From positions 1,249,501-1,313,500 of the forward strand of contig BSDZ01000009.1 in assembly GCA_030268105.1 (NCBI GenBank): 64,000 bases of DNA, given 5' to 3'. Each line of letters starts with the position of its first letter. The stretch's first letter is position 1. The translations under genes were made by a program, and so were the position numbers. The notes under the pieces were generated by a model. The model worked only from the letters and a program-made list of their open reading frames with translations. It had not been told where the DNA came from and ran no database searches. Of this stretch, positions 22,487-35,262 are shown piece after piece. The DNA comes from Volvox africanus (Eukaryota > Chlorophyta > Chlorophyceae > Chlamydomonadales > Volvocaceae).

Positions 22487-23031
22487 TCATTTGGCTTGGA
22501 TCTCGCCGGTTGATAATATGTATTTCCTTAATACATATTCATGCTGGTGGTGGGTGCTGAACCCGGGAACATCACTGATTTTGAAGAAGTCAACATCCCT
22601 AGGGATGAACGGATGAGGGTGCCCCGAAATGCAGGGGAAGGTAGGGATTGCCAGGTAGTAGCCACGGGTGAAGCAAAGCCCCCCTATCCCACATACATAC
22701 TCATGTATTCTCTTCCTTAGAGACTGCAGCTCTTTATGGTAGCTTGCCGTACTGAGCATAGGGCACCTATGCCCTGACTCCTATCAGCTGGTAGTTATCA
22801 CTACAACCAGTTTGGGAATCATACAATATGCAGCTACATACACCATAAAAACCAAGGACAGTAATTGAGCAATCTTGTCCCCGTGGACCCTATCCAACAC
22901 ATGTCATGAATTCCTGTTTATCCTCCCCACATTTGCTTGCCAGCAGTGTCTGGTGCCATGTGCGTAGCCACGAGCATCGCCAGGATGCCCGCCACCAGCA
23001 GGAGCTGCAGCAGTGCCAATTTTTCACGCAT
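22487..23031 (-). CDS. small secreted protein candidate (121 aa)
   Basis: Two exons: 22931-23031 and 22487-22751, joined in phase. The start MREKLALLQLLLVAGILAML is a strong signal peptide. The mature part includes SLRKRIHEYVCGIGGLCF, YYLAIPTFPCISGHPHPFIP and FSTHHQHEYVLRKYI, with three cysteines and several histidines, ending GEIQAK. A TGTAA signal on the same strand lies 8 nt past the stop (22475-22479), which supports a real transcript. I do not recognise a family; it could be a secreted matrix or signalling peptide. The donor GTGGGG is weak and the gene lies among repeats, so it might be a fortuitous frame. Confidence 0.5.
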
Positions 23032-23149
23032 CCTAAATTAGATAGTTCGCATACTAAAGACGTTAACTGCTGCATTCAAACTTGCCAATAATAATGGTAA
23101 AAGCAAGCGATACAACTCCACTGGCTTTAAACCTAGTACATGCAACTTT

Positions 23150-23345
23150 GGCCTACGCTGGAACCCCCCTATCTAGCAGATACCTGCATATCTAGGGCGG
23201 GGTTATCGGATACGTTAGCAGATACCCGGCCCTGCTACCTAGCAGCCCCTTGCTAGCCTAAAGCTAGGTTGCAGATACGTATCCGGATAGGCTTTTTCTG
23301 CTAGCCTAGCACCCCCTATCGGATAGGGGAGGTTTCGCTCGCATA
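23150..23345. repeat. CTAGC/GGATA-rich palindromic block
   Basis: Dense short inverted motifs: CTAGCAGATACC, TATCGGATA, CTAGCAG, CTAGCCTAAAGCTAG, ATACGTATCCGGATAG and CCCCTATCGGATAGGGG. Looks like a small foldback repeat; no coding content. Confidence 0.5.
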
Positions 23346-24170
23346 CGGTCCAAGTGCACGGAGATAGAAGGAAAATGAACCAGATATGTAAATATACTTA
23401 AAATTAAAGCTAGTTAAAAGCTTGCAATTAAAGATGAGGATTGTGATGCGAACAAGGAAAAAGCTGACTGCTTTAAGAACAGTCTGAGCTTCCTTGTTTC
23501 CTAAAGATAACATGATCACAAAGACTTTCCAAGATAGATGGTGCGTACTGAGCTGAACTATTGTTGTTTATGCCATAAAGTCCCGTGAAGCCTGAATGGC
23601 AGTCGGAGCGAAACGCTGCAAAACATATTTATTAAAACAGGAATATTCCATTCTGTTAGTAGTCATGTATTTTGATTTCACTGGAAGCTCGGGTATCTGT
23701 AAGGCGTGCCATTCCTAAATGCAAAGCTTTGCAGCCCTCTCAGCACAAAGTCATTTAGTGCATACCACATGCGTATGGAATATTTTGATGAATAAAAAGC
23801 TCAAGCGATTATACGAGGATATAGATACTGCCGTGCCGGCTTGCGCAGCCCACCACGTACGTTGGCACTATACCGAGAAACGAGAAAACATCTTCGTATA
23901 ATTACACGCTAAATATTAATTCATAATCGATTTTCGACTAGCTGTCACAAACGGACATGGTGCCGTAGTTCCGTACAGACTCAAGATTGGGCTGAACACA
24001 GCATTGACTTTAAAATTCGTCTTACTTAATTAAACCGCTGGTTTTAGATCAACTGAAGGGGATTAACAAGGTTAGCTCCCAAAATGTGCGTACCGCTTAC
24101 AAGTTTGCCGGTGTATGTACCGGATTGCTTTACCCGTCGAAACTTGAAAATTTAAGGAGGCACACTACAA
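23346..24170. other. intergenic, upstream of the ARM-TIR gene
   Basis: No convincing reading frame. This is the presumptive 5' flank and leader of the gene starting at 24171. Confidence 0.5.
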
Positions 24171-27100
24171 ATGATGACTGACAAGAGTTCGATGGCTAGG
24201 GGAACTGTCGATACGAGCGACCTGCTTCAGCTTACCGAACAATTGAATACCCTGGAGCCGGTTACAGTTGCTCGTGTACTTGAGCATATGTATATTAATG
24301 GATTGCCATTGACAACTCAGCAAGCTGTGCAGCTACGGGACAATGATGCTGTGTCGACGCTTGTCATCCTCCTGGAACCCTCTTACGACGCTATTCTTAG
24401 GAGTCACGCGCTGCATCTTGTAGCTCGTATGTGCACACTCGATCATGCGGTACTTGGGGTTTCGTCTAAGGTCTTGGGGAAAAAGTGCATACTCGGGTCT
24501 GTAGTCATTGACGGACCTTTCGCTGTGGTTAAGACGCGCAACCAGATCGTGTAGCCAACCTTTACGATTTCCCCCTGTCCGTTGGACAAATGATTATCCG
24601 CGTGACGGTTGGACTGACTGGCTGCATTTCCATGCAGCCCAGTCGCTTGGCAATGTTTCCTTCTATTAGGCAGACGAGATTGCTACTTATCATCTTCATT
24701 GCTTTAAATGATTGTTTTTGAAGTTTGCGTGCTTAGGAAACGTAAATGTCGTCCTTTCTGTCACGCACCACATTCCAAACCCAACACGCAGTGCCAGGAT
24801 AGCTTCATCAAACACGGCGTGATTCGGAAGCTCATCAAAAATGCAGACACGTCGCAGGACTGCGAAGTGGACGCACCCGCAGCCATCCGGGCGCTGGCGC
24901 GATTGGCTGGCGGTGAGGCGGCCGGACCCTCTCAGGTCGCTGCTGTGGAGGTGGGCCAGTAATTAAGGGCTGAGACAGATAGCTCTTTTTCGCCGATTCG
25001 ACTTCCCCTAACATATACACGGGGCTTTTAAGCCCGTGGCGTGGTGCAAGGTTCATGCCTCCCGTCACGTCCCTTCCCGCAGAAGGGAAAGCCTTGGCAG
25101 TCTTTCTGATGGAGATGGTTAGCTGCTGCATAGCTGCCCCTGGCCAGTGTTAGGCGCAGTACGGTACACGTCACATATTCACATACACTCACACCAGCAC
25201 CTCTCCGAAATAGTTTTTGTAACCCTCCGCCGGCCCGTCTGTCTGTCCATTACCCCGTTCATGCCCTCCCTCCCTCCAGGAGGTCTTCCTTAGTGGCTTG
25301 GTAGCACGCATGCGGGTTGAGCTGACGGCCCACAGTCACAAGCTTGACGATCCGCTCGTACAGGCAATCGGCGACTTTCTCGCCGCCGTCACAGCCTGCC
25401 CAGCTCATCACGCGCTACTTAGGGACGCGTCGCTGCTTCCATTGCTGCAAATGTTTTTGGAGAGCGCCGCCGTTGCCGCTATCGCCGCCGCCAATGGCAG
25501 CAGTTCCGGTGCCATTTTTCTCGAAATTGTATATAACCTATCAACCAGCGATGCCGTGACACCGTCGATGCGCACCGAGTCGTACTTTGAGGCCCTAGTA
25601 GGTTTGTTGTCGGTGGTCCCTGCGATGTCACCATCGCGGCGTACGGCACTCCTCACACTATGCAATGTATTTGGCGCGGACGCGGATAACGTACGCGCTG
25701 AGGAGGTTCTGCGAGGGAATGGCGTGCCGCCGCTGCTGACGGCGCTGCTGGTGGCGGGGCTTGGGCCGGCTGACGTCGGTGCAGCCGCACGTGCGACGGG
25801 GGCGGCACCATCTTCCGCTATTGGTGCAGCCGGAGGCGGCGGCTTGCAGCGGCGCAGCGGGGGTCTCAATGGCAATGGGAATGGGGCGGCGGCGGCGGCT
25901 GGCCGCTTTATGCGGGTCTCGGATGGCGGCAGGCTGACAAGCGGAAATGTATCAAACAACGGAGGCGGCACCGCCGCTGCCGCCGCCCTTGACGCCGCTG
26001 CGTCGATGACGGTTCTGGGATACGAGCGTCAAAACGAAGTCAACGCAGCGGCCTGGCAAGTACGGACAATGCCGGTGGATAGCCTTTCTGCCGCCGCCGC
26101 AGGTAGTCGCAAGTGTACGGGCACCGCGTATGCCTTGGCCAGCATCACCGCTCCAGGATTCAGTGGCGGCAGCGGCGGCGGCGGGAGGACGCAGCAACAG
26201 TTCACTGACCGCAGCGCTGCCTCAGAGGCAGGGCCGCCTCTTCCGTTGGAGGCCGTACTATACAGCCTAAAGTGCATGGCCGCTAACCCCATGCTAGCCC
26301 GCAAGCTTGCTAAACCCGGCTCCCCTGCGTATGTGCTGCCTTCGCTTCTCGACGCCCTCGTATCATCTCATCAGCATCACGCCGCTGGGGACATCACTCC
26401 AGAAGCTTGGGCGGCGCGCGCCGCCGCCGGCGCACAGACGCTACTGCGGCTGGCCTCATGTGCGGAGCTGATACCAGCTCTGCGCGCCGCCGGAGCGGCG
26501 GCGGTGCTACGGCTGCTGGCTTTGGAGGCGGATGGCCCACGGGTCAGTGAGGCCGCCTATGGAGCGCTGCTGTACATGGGCGACACTGGCCTTGTGGGCT
26601 ATACGAGCCGGCCAGCGGTGGCAGCGTTTCGTGCGCTGTACGGCAATGGCGTGGCGGCGGGGGGTTCGGAGCCAGAGCTCGTCAACAGGTGGGATGGCTG
26701 AAGTGGTCTGAGTTCTGTACATCTACAGTGACCGTAATAGCGGTGAAGTTAGGGAGGCGCTAAAAGCATTGGAAAATGCTACGGGAAGGGGGAAAGGGGA
26801 AGAGGAAGGTGGATGAAACTAATGCTGGTGGTGCTGCTGCTGGTGGTGGGGTTATGGGGATAGGGGTGATATTTGAAGACTTCCAACAGATGGTCAGAGT
26901 GGCGATGTTCGTATTGATGATGATAATGATGATGATAGTGGGAAGGGGCGATGGTGGGGAAGGGTGGCTCCGTCAGAGGTGACGTGAGCTGAGCTGAGGG
27001 AATGCGGCATGCGGGGAATAATCGAACCGCTAGGAAATGCAAACACGCCACCATTTTTGTGTTGCGAGGCATTGCCGCCCCACCATTTGTATCACGTTAT

Positions 27101-30100
27101 ATAATCGATACAGCATCTGCCGTTCTTGCCTCCGTCACTATTATTATGTACTGTATCACCGCCAACTGCCAACCCCCAACGGCCTGCAGATTCCAGGTGT
27201 TCGTTACCCATCACCGGGCCGATGCACATCAATTCGCGATGTTCACGCTGCACCCGATGCTGGTGCTCCAGGGGGTGCCTGCATTTATCGATTCACAGCT
27301 CAGGTAACGGTAGCTTAATTATTGATATCCCTTTCACACTCGCACTCACACACCACTCCCGGGACAGCTGCACGTGCGTGTGTGATGGTTTTGTGGCGGT
27401 CCAGGTTTAGTCATTGAGATGCCAGCCAAGCCCCTTCCCCCCCCCCTCCCAGTTGCATCACCGTTTGTTGTTCTTGTTGTTGTTGTTGGTTGTGGTGGTA
27501 GTTATTTTGTGTTCCTCAACAACCGCAATGCCAGATCTCGAGGATTCGCCCTGTTGCCCACCCGAACTCCACACTCTGTCCACATCCTTCCCCCCGTCCC
27601 CCTACAGGACCGCCTCCAGTGACTGGGCGCACATCATTGCAGGCTGCAAGAACATGGTGGTGGTGATGAGCGAGATGCTTCTAGCCAGCCCAGAGCATGT
27701 GAGGGAGGTGGAGGCGGCGCTGGCGGTCGGCTTGAACGTTGTTGTGGTGGTACCCGAGGGTGTCCGGTGGACGGACTCACAAGGGAACAAGGTGGGTGCT
27801 TCCAAGCTGCGGACCGCCAAGGTAGTGCTCGTCCAGGTCGTGAGGCCGCATTGCGTCCGTATCACTCGAACCGCATGGTGCACGTGATGGAGGAGAAGGG
27901 AGTTGGGGAGGACGATGCGAAGTGTGTGTGTGTTTGTGTGTATGCATTTGCATCTTTATTTTCATACATCTTTATTTTTGTATGTGTATGTGTATTTTTG
28001 TGATGAGCGCCTGCCGCTACTGTGCAAGGGGAATGGAAAAAAGAACCGGCTTCCCCGACATAGTACTAACTGTGTGTGTATATGTCCCCGTTCTCCCCGT
28101 TCTACCTTGCCTTCACCCTCGCTAAACGCCCAGGTCATCTGCTTATCCTAACCCCAACCCACGCCTTAACCCCCGATCGAACTCTGGTGCAGTCGTTTAA
28201 TTCGCCACCCCCAGCTGTGCTGCTGGCCCTGCCCGCAAGGGTGCGGGGGCTTTTCGCTGAGGTTACACTGCCGTACTCGGCCGCTCGTCATGGGGAGTTC
28301 ACGCGACAGCTTATGGCGCGGCTGCAGTTGCCGGCGGCAGCGGGCCCCGTGTCTGCAGGGGATGGCGCGGTGGAGACGGTCACGCCGCCGTCATCGATGT
28401 CGCCGGGGCGCGATGGGCCGCGGCTCCGTGGTGGTGACGACAGCGGTGGCGGCGGTGCTAACGGATCGGACGCATCACGCGGACCGTCACGGGGCCGAGG
28501 GGGGTGGACGGGGCGAGGTGACACACCGGGCAGGTATGACCAGGTGAGCATATCGTGTGTGTATGTATCGTCTGCGTGTGTGTTTTGTACGGCTGTTCTT
28601 CATATGTGTTTTAGATGTGCGCATGCGCGAGCGCACAGAACCAGACTCCCATTCGGGTGTGTGATTTTACTCGAGGAATAGCTTGGAGAGGGTATTGGAT
28701 GTTGGATTCCAACCGTGTATGGCAGAATACGAGGTGCCACTCGCTGAGCCGTGATCAGCCAGCCCTTATAGCTGTTTCGCTATGAAAAGTCCTTTCCTGG
28801 CGGCAACCCTATGCCTCTGCTTCTCTGTTTCGCATCGTCACACATCCAGTCCTGCCGTACCCTCTCGTGGCCCCTCAGCCGCCGCATCGGGTTTCATTTG
28901 GGGGCGTCGGAGACGACCTTCAGCGGCTCCAACAGCAGCAAAGCCAGGAGGAACGTGCTGAGCTTACGGGTATGGGGACGCGGCCGGTGGCGGCAGTTGC
29001 GACAGCGACGGCAGGGGCGGGGCCTTATTTTGTCCAACAACCCCCACAAGCCCAACTATTGCCTTGGCCCTGGAACCGACTGCTTGACGGCAATATGGGC
29101 GGCGGCTCGGATGACGAGGACGAACCCGTACGATACCCGCGCACACTGTACGGATATGGGTACGGAAATGGGACAGGAAGCTTAGGTACGAGTCTGGGGG
29201 GAGCCGGCGGCGGCGTTCTCGGGGAACCGTGGTCCGGCTCGGCCGTACGGGAGAGTGCGACATGCATTTCGCAACATTCAGCGACGCTACCGGGCGCGCC
29301 AGCGTCGTACACATCACGCCGTTATATGGTACGACAACGCTCCTCCATTAACCGTCACGCCGCACTGCAGCAACAGCAACAGCAACAGTTGTTTTTGGTG
29401 CAGCAGCAGTGGCTGCAGGAGTACCAGCAGCAGGTGGTGCTACAGCAGCAGCGTCTGCAACAGCTACAGCTACAGCAGCAGGCGAGGTTGATGGGCAGTT
29501 CGAGTTCAGGCGGGTCAGCAACGGACGATGGTTCGTCCGCATGCCCGCCGGGAGCAGGCGCCTATGGGGCGGCCAGCGCCGCCATCGGGGGTGGCGACAT
29601 GACGGCGTCGCTTTCAACGACGGTACGTCTCAGGGGCTGATTGACTTGACATGGACTTCCGGATATGGACTTCCGGGATGTGAATATGATTACACGGAAT
29701 GGGATATGGAGGAATAGCAGCAGAGGCTTGGTGGTGATGTAGGTGGATGAGTCCGACCCGTGGACGGTGGGAGGGAGGGAGGGCACATCATATAATAGAT
29801 GTAGATATGTATCGTTGACAATTTGAGTTTTTTTAAACAATTAACGTTGGCAGTTAAATCGGGGACCAAGGATGGGATGAAATTCTAAGACAGATAGAAC
29901 CTGCTGTCTTCACCAGCCTCCTCTGTATTCTTACGACGTTCTAAAGCTCTCTTACCCTGGTGATGATGATGCGCGCAGAACCAACTGATGGCGTTGCAAC
30001 TTGAGATGGTCCGATACGAACTGCGTCAGGCCGTACAAGCGGTGTGTCGTTTCGTACCGCTGAATTACTGACAGGATTAAGCCAGACCAGATGGTCGAAT

Positions 30101-31548
30101 CGACTTCATTTTGTGATGTTGTTTTGGACTTCGGTAGATAGTAGCTTTCCCCATCGCCAAGAGCTCCCCGTACTTTAACTAACAACCTAATACCGTAGTA
30201 ACTTGTATCGTTTAAGTCTTCAAGATGTGAAGAGGATATTCCATGCGCTCATGTGTAACGTGTCGTCGGAATTATTCAGCAATCTCTTCCCACCCTCATT
30301 CCTCTTCCTCCTCTTCCCTGGCCCCCTTTGGCCACCACCATCATCGCTGCTGCAGTCTCACGACAACATAACTTACAAGATTGACCGGCTTCGGAGCGAC
30401 TTCACTGAGCAGGTCGTACAGCTACGTTTCGATTTGGCGGGAAAAATCGAAGGATTGCAGGAGGCGTTGACCAAGGCCACCGGCTGCGGCAGTAGCGGTG
30501 TCGCATCGCCAGGAGATGTCGCCAGCGGCGGCGGCGGCGGCGGTGGCACCGGCGGCGGCGGCAGCGGTGGTTCCAACCGCGAAATGGAATCCTCACCGTC
30601 TGCCGGCCACCAGCAGCAGCAGCAGCAGCTGGTGGCTGCACTTTCGAGCTCATTGGCGGCCACCATACAAGAAGCCGTAAACCGGGCTATGGCGCAGCTG
30701 CAAACAACGATAGCGGCGGCGGGCCCTGGTTTTATGGTGAAGCCGCCGTCGCAGCCGGCGGCTGCAGCTGCGGCTGCAGTCCTTGGAGGCGTGGCTGGTA
30801 CGACAGCTCCTGGCAATGTGGCAACAATACGGCCGGATAATGGCGTCCTGCCAAAAGGTCATCAAGGCGGCGTGGCAATGATGACCGCTACCACTGCAGC
30901 CCACCAACGGCAACAGCAGGGGCAAGGGCATCATCATAATCTGCATCCACAGGCGCAGCCCAGCAACAACCCACGAGGCGGTGGCGGTGGCGGTGGCGGT
31001 GGCGGCGGCGGCGCAAGCGCCGTTGCCATGTTGGCTCCGCAGACCCCCCAACAGGTTCAGGGCATGGAGCTGTTATCCCCCATGGCACGTGCCGGAACCG
31101 CCGCATGGTCAGATGAACCAATTGTTAGTGCAGCAGGAGCCGCACATGCGCCCGGACATGGTGGGCCAGGCAACTCCCGTAGCCATGCGCCGGTACCAAA
31201 CGGAACATATGCCGGAGGGGCAAAAAGCGGCCTTGGAGCCGGCGCCGGAGGCGTGGTGGTGACGCCGCTGTCGGCGCGGCCGGGCCCGCTGTCCATGTTC
31301 GACACAGTGGCGGTGGCGGATGGCGATGGTGGCGGCGGCTGTGGCAGCACTGCCATGGATGGCCGCTTATTGTCCCCCACAGCGCTCATCGCGACCGTCA
31401 CCAGTCCAACAACACCCCAAGCTGCGCTATTGCTGGCGGCACGAACACGGTCCCACATACCTTCAACTCAAGCTTCAAACGCTGTCGCCGGCGATGGGGG
31501 CTCGGGCGCCGCAGGAGCATCATCGCTGAAGGAAAGGAACGGAGCCAA

Positions 31549-31581
<33 letters not shown>

Positions 31582-31714
31582 GGGCACGCTACCGCCGCTG
31601 GCAGGCCTGCTGCCGTCCTTTTCGCACACCCACGCGGGGAAGCTTGTGGAGCGGACAGATGTTCAGGCGGTACGCAAGGTCCAGCAGCAGCAGCTCTTGA
31701 TGATGCAACATTAG
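24171..31714 (+). CDS. armadillo-repeat / TIR-domain protein with coiled-coil and low-complexity tail
   Basis: Conceptual product about 1551 aa from nine exons: 24171-24449, 24798-24950, 25280-26688, 27190-27303, 27608-27791, 28193-28543, 28879-29622, 29979-30041 and 30356-31714. Phases agree throughout; the exon 1 donor may instead be at 24470. Residues ~1-610: armadillo-type helical repeats (IRALARLAGGEA, LLTLCNVFGADADNVRAEE, AALYGNG-type turns). Residues ~614-765: TIR fold, with strand A VFVTHHRADAHQF, GVPAFIDSQLR, CKNMVVVMSEMLL, then HVREVEAALAVGLNVVVVVP and LFAEVTLPYS...LMARLQLP. The Glu in HVRE (~E685) aligns with the catalytic Glu of SARM1. The tail has Gln-rich and Gly-rich runs and a heptad segment (YKIDRLRSDFTEQVVQLRFD). 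Known: TIR domains with this Glu can cleave NAD+. NADase activity here is inference. Confidence 0.8.
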
Positions 31715-34700
31715 CAATAACGGTGTCACGCCTGGCTATGCGTATCCGGGGAGCATAGGATTGCTGATGCTGCAATGCTGGTGGTGTTGTGCTGGTAGTG
31801 CTGGTAATCGTAATGATAGTGGTATTTGGCGCTCTTTGTCTTCCTTGCAGAGTTACAGTGTCTGGGGGGCGGGCCAGGCTTTGCGCAGGATGGGCAGGAG
31901 GTGGAGGAGGAGAGGTCCTCGAAGGACGGCAGGGGCAAGTATCGGTGACGAGCAGGGGGAGGAAGGCAGGAAGAGGGATAACGGATATATGTTTTCTTAC
32001 CTTCTCAGATGCTCGCGGTGAGTCCTGGTCGTAAGGTGCCCGTCAGGGGTGGCCCTGTCCCTTCAAATTTTACGATTTAAAGTGGTTGGCGGGCATTCTC
32101 AGCAAGATTTGAAACGGGAGCACGTAGAAAACATCGATCGAGCAGGAAACCTTCGTTGTTAGTCACATCGATATCGGGGAAAGGAATTGCTCTGCTGTCA
32201 GATTGCAGAGCTCGCGCATTCTCGCGTCATTATCGTCTTCTACCGACGAATGCTATCCTATGGCTAAGTTGGCTGTTTGGCAAATTTCCTTACTATCTTT
32301 TTGGCATTATTCTTGCTTGTTTGTCTTCTTCCAACCGTACATATTCTAGGAATGGTTTTCTCTCAGACCCTTTTCGAGGTCTGGATCCACGAGTATAATG
32401 GATGTTGGAACCGGCCTGCTGGGAGGCGCAGGTGTCTTTGCCGGAGCGATCCGTCTTGCAGGATGTCTTTCGTGCACCTCTCTTTTTACATAATACATTT
32501 CACCGGTCGTGTAGGCATAAGAAACGATGCGATCATAACGACGGCAACTATGATGATCGTGATGGTGATGGTGATGGCGACGAAGACGAAAAGAATTGTA
32601 TAGTGAAAGTTAAGTACCATGATTGCAGTGCGCGCAACTTTCCCCGCGCTGTGGAGTCCGACACATGTCTTCAGTGATCCCTCTTGCTCCGTGGAGTTTG
32701 TAAGCAAACGGGTTATGACGTGTACATGCAAGCGCGAGGTTTACATTTGACCTGCTTCTATTAAGTGCGTATGTGTCTGTGTGTGCGTGTGTCGGTGGTG
32801 TGGCTTAGGGTTTGACTTTTTTGTGCGGCTTCAGAATGGTGGCGCACACATAAGGGCTAGCTCTTAGCCAGCGTTGGATGCTGGGCGAAGGGATTAGGTC
32901 GACTGCTGCTGTTGCTAGGCGCAGGTCGGTCGTTCCCGCCTTTCGGAGACGAGCCCAGCCAGCGCATCTCTTATCATGCAGCTGCTGGCAACGCCTCTAT
33001 CACGTGTCTTTATATGTGCCTTACTTTCAAATTTAAGAGACCCACGGGTCGGCCGGTGGTGGAATTTCCGGCATGCATCTTGTATATGGTGCATTTTCGC
33101 AACTTTGAAGTTCGTATGCGCAGGTGTTGACAAGCACGAATACGACAATGCATGCACGCGCCATGCATATTTATGCATGGACATATGTGCCAACTTAGGG
33201 GCCAGTAACCTTTCCTCTTGGATATATATGCCTGGAGCGGTGCGCGGCACACTTACAGTTCCTGCGTCCACGCGCACATCTTTTGGACGCAATAGGTTTG
33301 TGTCTAGGTGCCTGCCTACGTGCTCGACAAGGAAAAGATGTCTTGCACGTCCCTTGCGGCGGACCCTCTTCATGATCCATCCCGCTTTCTCTCACCTTGT
33401 GATCGATGTAAATGTGAGTGCAGATCTTCCCGCCATCTATATGCCGCCTGCATATGCTGCTGCTGCCGCAAGGGCATAACAGCGCCAGCGCAGGTGGTGC
33501 GGGATAGACTTTGGTTTGGCGTCATTGTCGGGGGCGATGTATGCCACCGAGGAAACAATCTCTGTTAGGGTGCTTTGGACCTTGCACGCACATACCTGTA
33601 TGTGTGCGCGTGTGTGTATGTGAAACATATCTTTACGGCTGTTTGCGTGAGGGGTGAAAGCCTCCTCTTATTTCAGCCTTACATATTGAACATATGTGAT
33701 TATGTGAGAAGCTTAAGCATACCGTAAACTGCTTCCCTTACGGTTATGTGAACGATGGCGGCGCTAAAGAGGCTTTGTGCGCCAAGAGGTCTGGATTGAT
33801 TGGAGACGTCCAGAAGGTGGGTATATATGCAATGGCGGATCGAGGCAGAGAGTGTTTCCTGACGTCGGCACGTGCTATTTCCAGTCACCGTGCGCTGGAG
33901 GTTCCAACTGATGTTCCCAAAATCAGGTGTCCGCTATGTACAAGGCTTAAGAAGAGCAGCGCGAACCAACGGGATAGCTTCATGGATCGGTGTCCTTGAG
34001 TCCACCGTTACCGTATTAAGTGCGAGGCCTACGGTCAATTATCTGATGGGGAAAGTGGCTGATGTGCGGAAGATGTACAACCCGACTGGTGAAGGGTGGG
34101 GGGTTAACTTGGAAACTGCAGCTGCGGCGGCGGCTGAAATGAAGAGGCGAGAGGTAATGGTGGAGATGGTGAAGCGCACAGTTGGTGGTGTGTAGCGCAA
34201 CTGGTCTATTTAAAGGACAGGTTGGCGCAGTTTAAGTCCCACCCAACACTCCTCCCCTGCGGTGGCCCAACTCTGTTCCCGATGTAATCCCCGAGCCAGC
34301 AACTCCGATACCGGGGTTTTGACGTACCTTCTCACTCCATTGCAGCGTCTTATTTAAGCAGGAGACTCTGTCGGTGTAAAGCCCCAAGTTGCAAACTAAT
34401 GGGGGAGGCATCGCTAAAGGAGATTGAATGTGCTCGTACAAGGGCATTGATGTCTCATCCCGCAGTCACTCAACTCAGGTTCCCAATAGGCAGTATCCGA
34501 CGGGAGCAGGGAAACCCCTACGGCTGTACGTTCTCGGCGATGCTTATCATCGAGGCTTCATGTAGTACACCAGTTTCTGCGCACTTTTCTGCATACCTAA
34601 GCCAGTGGTTACCGCATGGGTCCAGTTGGTCGCTGAGAAGCGGTTACATTCAATATACCAACAGCTTGCCATGAACAATCCTTGCATTCATGAAACATGG

Positions 34701-35100
34701 GTGGTATTGAGGTCACGACATGACGACAGGAATGCAGTGAACTCGCGGAATTGGGATTGCAAAGGTGCTTGATGCGGGGCCATCATTAGTATATTATTAT
34801 CGAACATTCGTGCAAATGTAACGCATACGAAGTCAATTTCGTTTGTTCGCGTGGATGGCGTCGTGGAATGCAAGGACGAGTACTGCAGGGCCCTCACCAA
34901 GATCTCATGGTGTTGCATGGAGTTCATGGGCCAGTATCGATATCGCGTGGGATGCCTACTATGGTGTAAGACTTAGTGACTTGGATATGTGTGGACTGCA
35001 AGGTCAGGAAGCCCTTCCATAGCAGGATGCTGGTTGGGAGGTGTCTGAACACTCACTCGACGACACCTGCAAGTAGATCGAAGACTTGCTCTCAAAGGTG
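31715..35100. other. 3' flank and unresolved 5' region of the OPR-like gene
   Basis: Contains short frames such as 33748-33999 (+) and 34020-34195 (+, ending in an Ala-rich helix-like stretch) that could be 5' exons of the OPR-like gene, but I could not join them with confidence. Confidence 0.35.
32699..32703 (+). promoter_or_regulatory. TGTAA polyadenylation signal candidate for the ARM-TIR gene
   Basis: First plausible TGTAA seen downstream of the stop at 31714, about 1 kb away. Confidence 0.3.
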
Positions 35101-35179
35101 CTGTGCGTTTATTAGCTCCACCGGCCATCAGCAGGCCCAAATCGCTCAAGCAGCCGCCCGGACAAGTGCAACAAGCGAG
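35101..35179 (+). CDS. candidate penultimate exon of the OPR-like gene
   Basis: Open frame reading FISSTGHQQAQIAQAAARTS and ending GAG before GTGCGA. Splicing to 35263 keeps phase. Ser/Ala/Gln-rich composition would suit an organelle transit region. The 5' limit of this exon is not determined. Confidence 0.4.
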
Positions 35180-35262
35180 GTGCGAAGCCAACCCAACATC
35201 GATGTGCACAATATAAGGTTATATAAATATTTTAGCCCTAAATCTTTCCTCTTCCTTATCAG

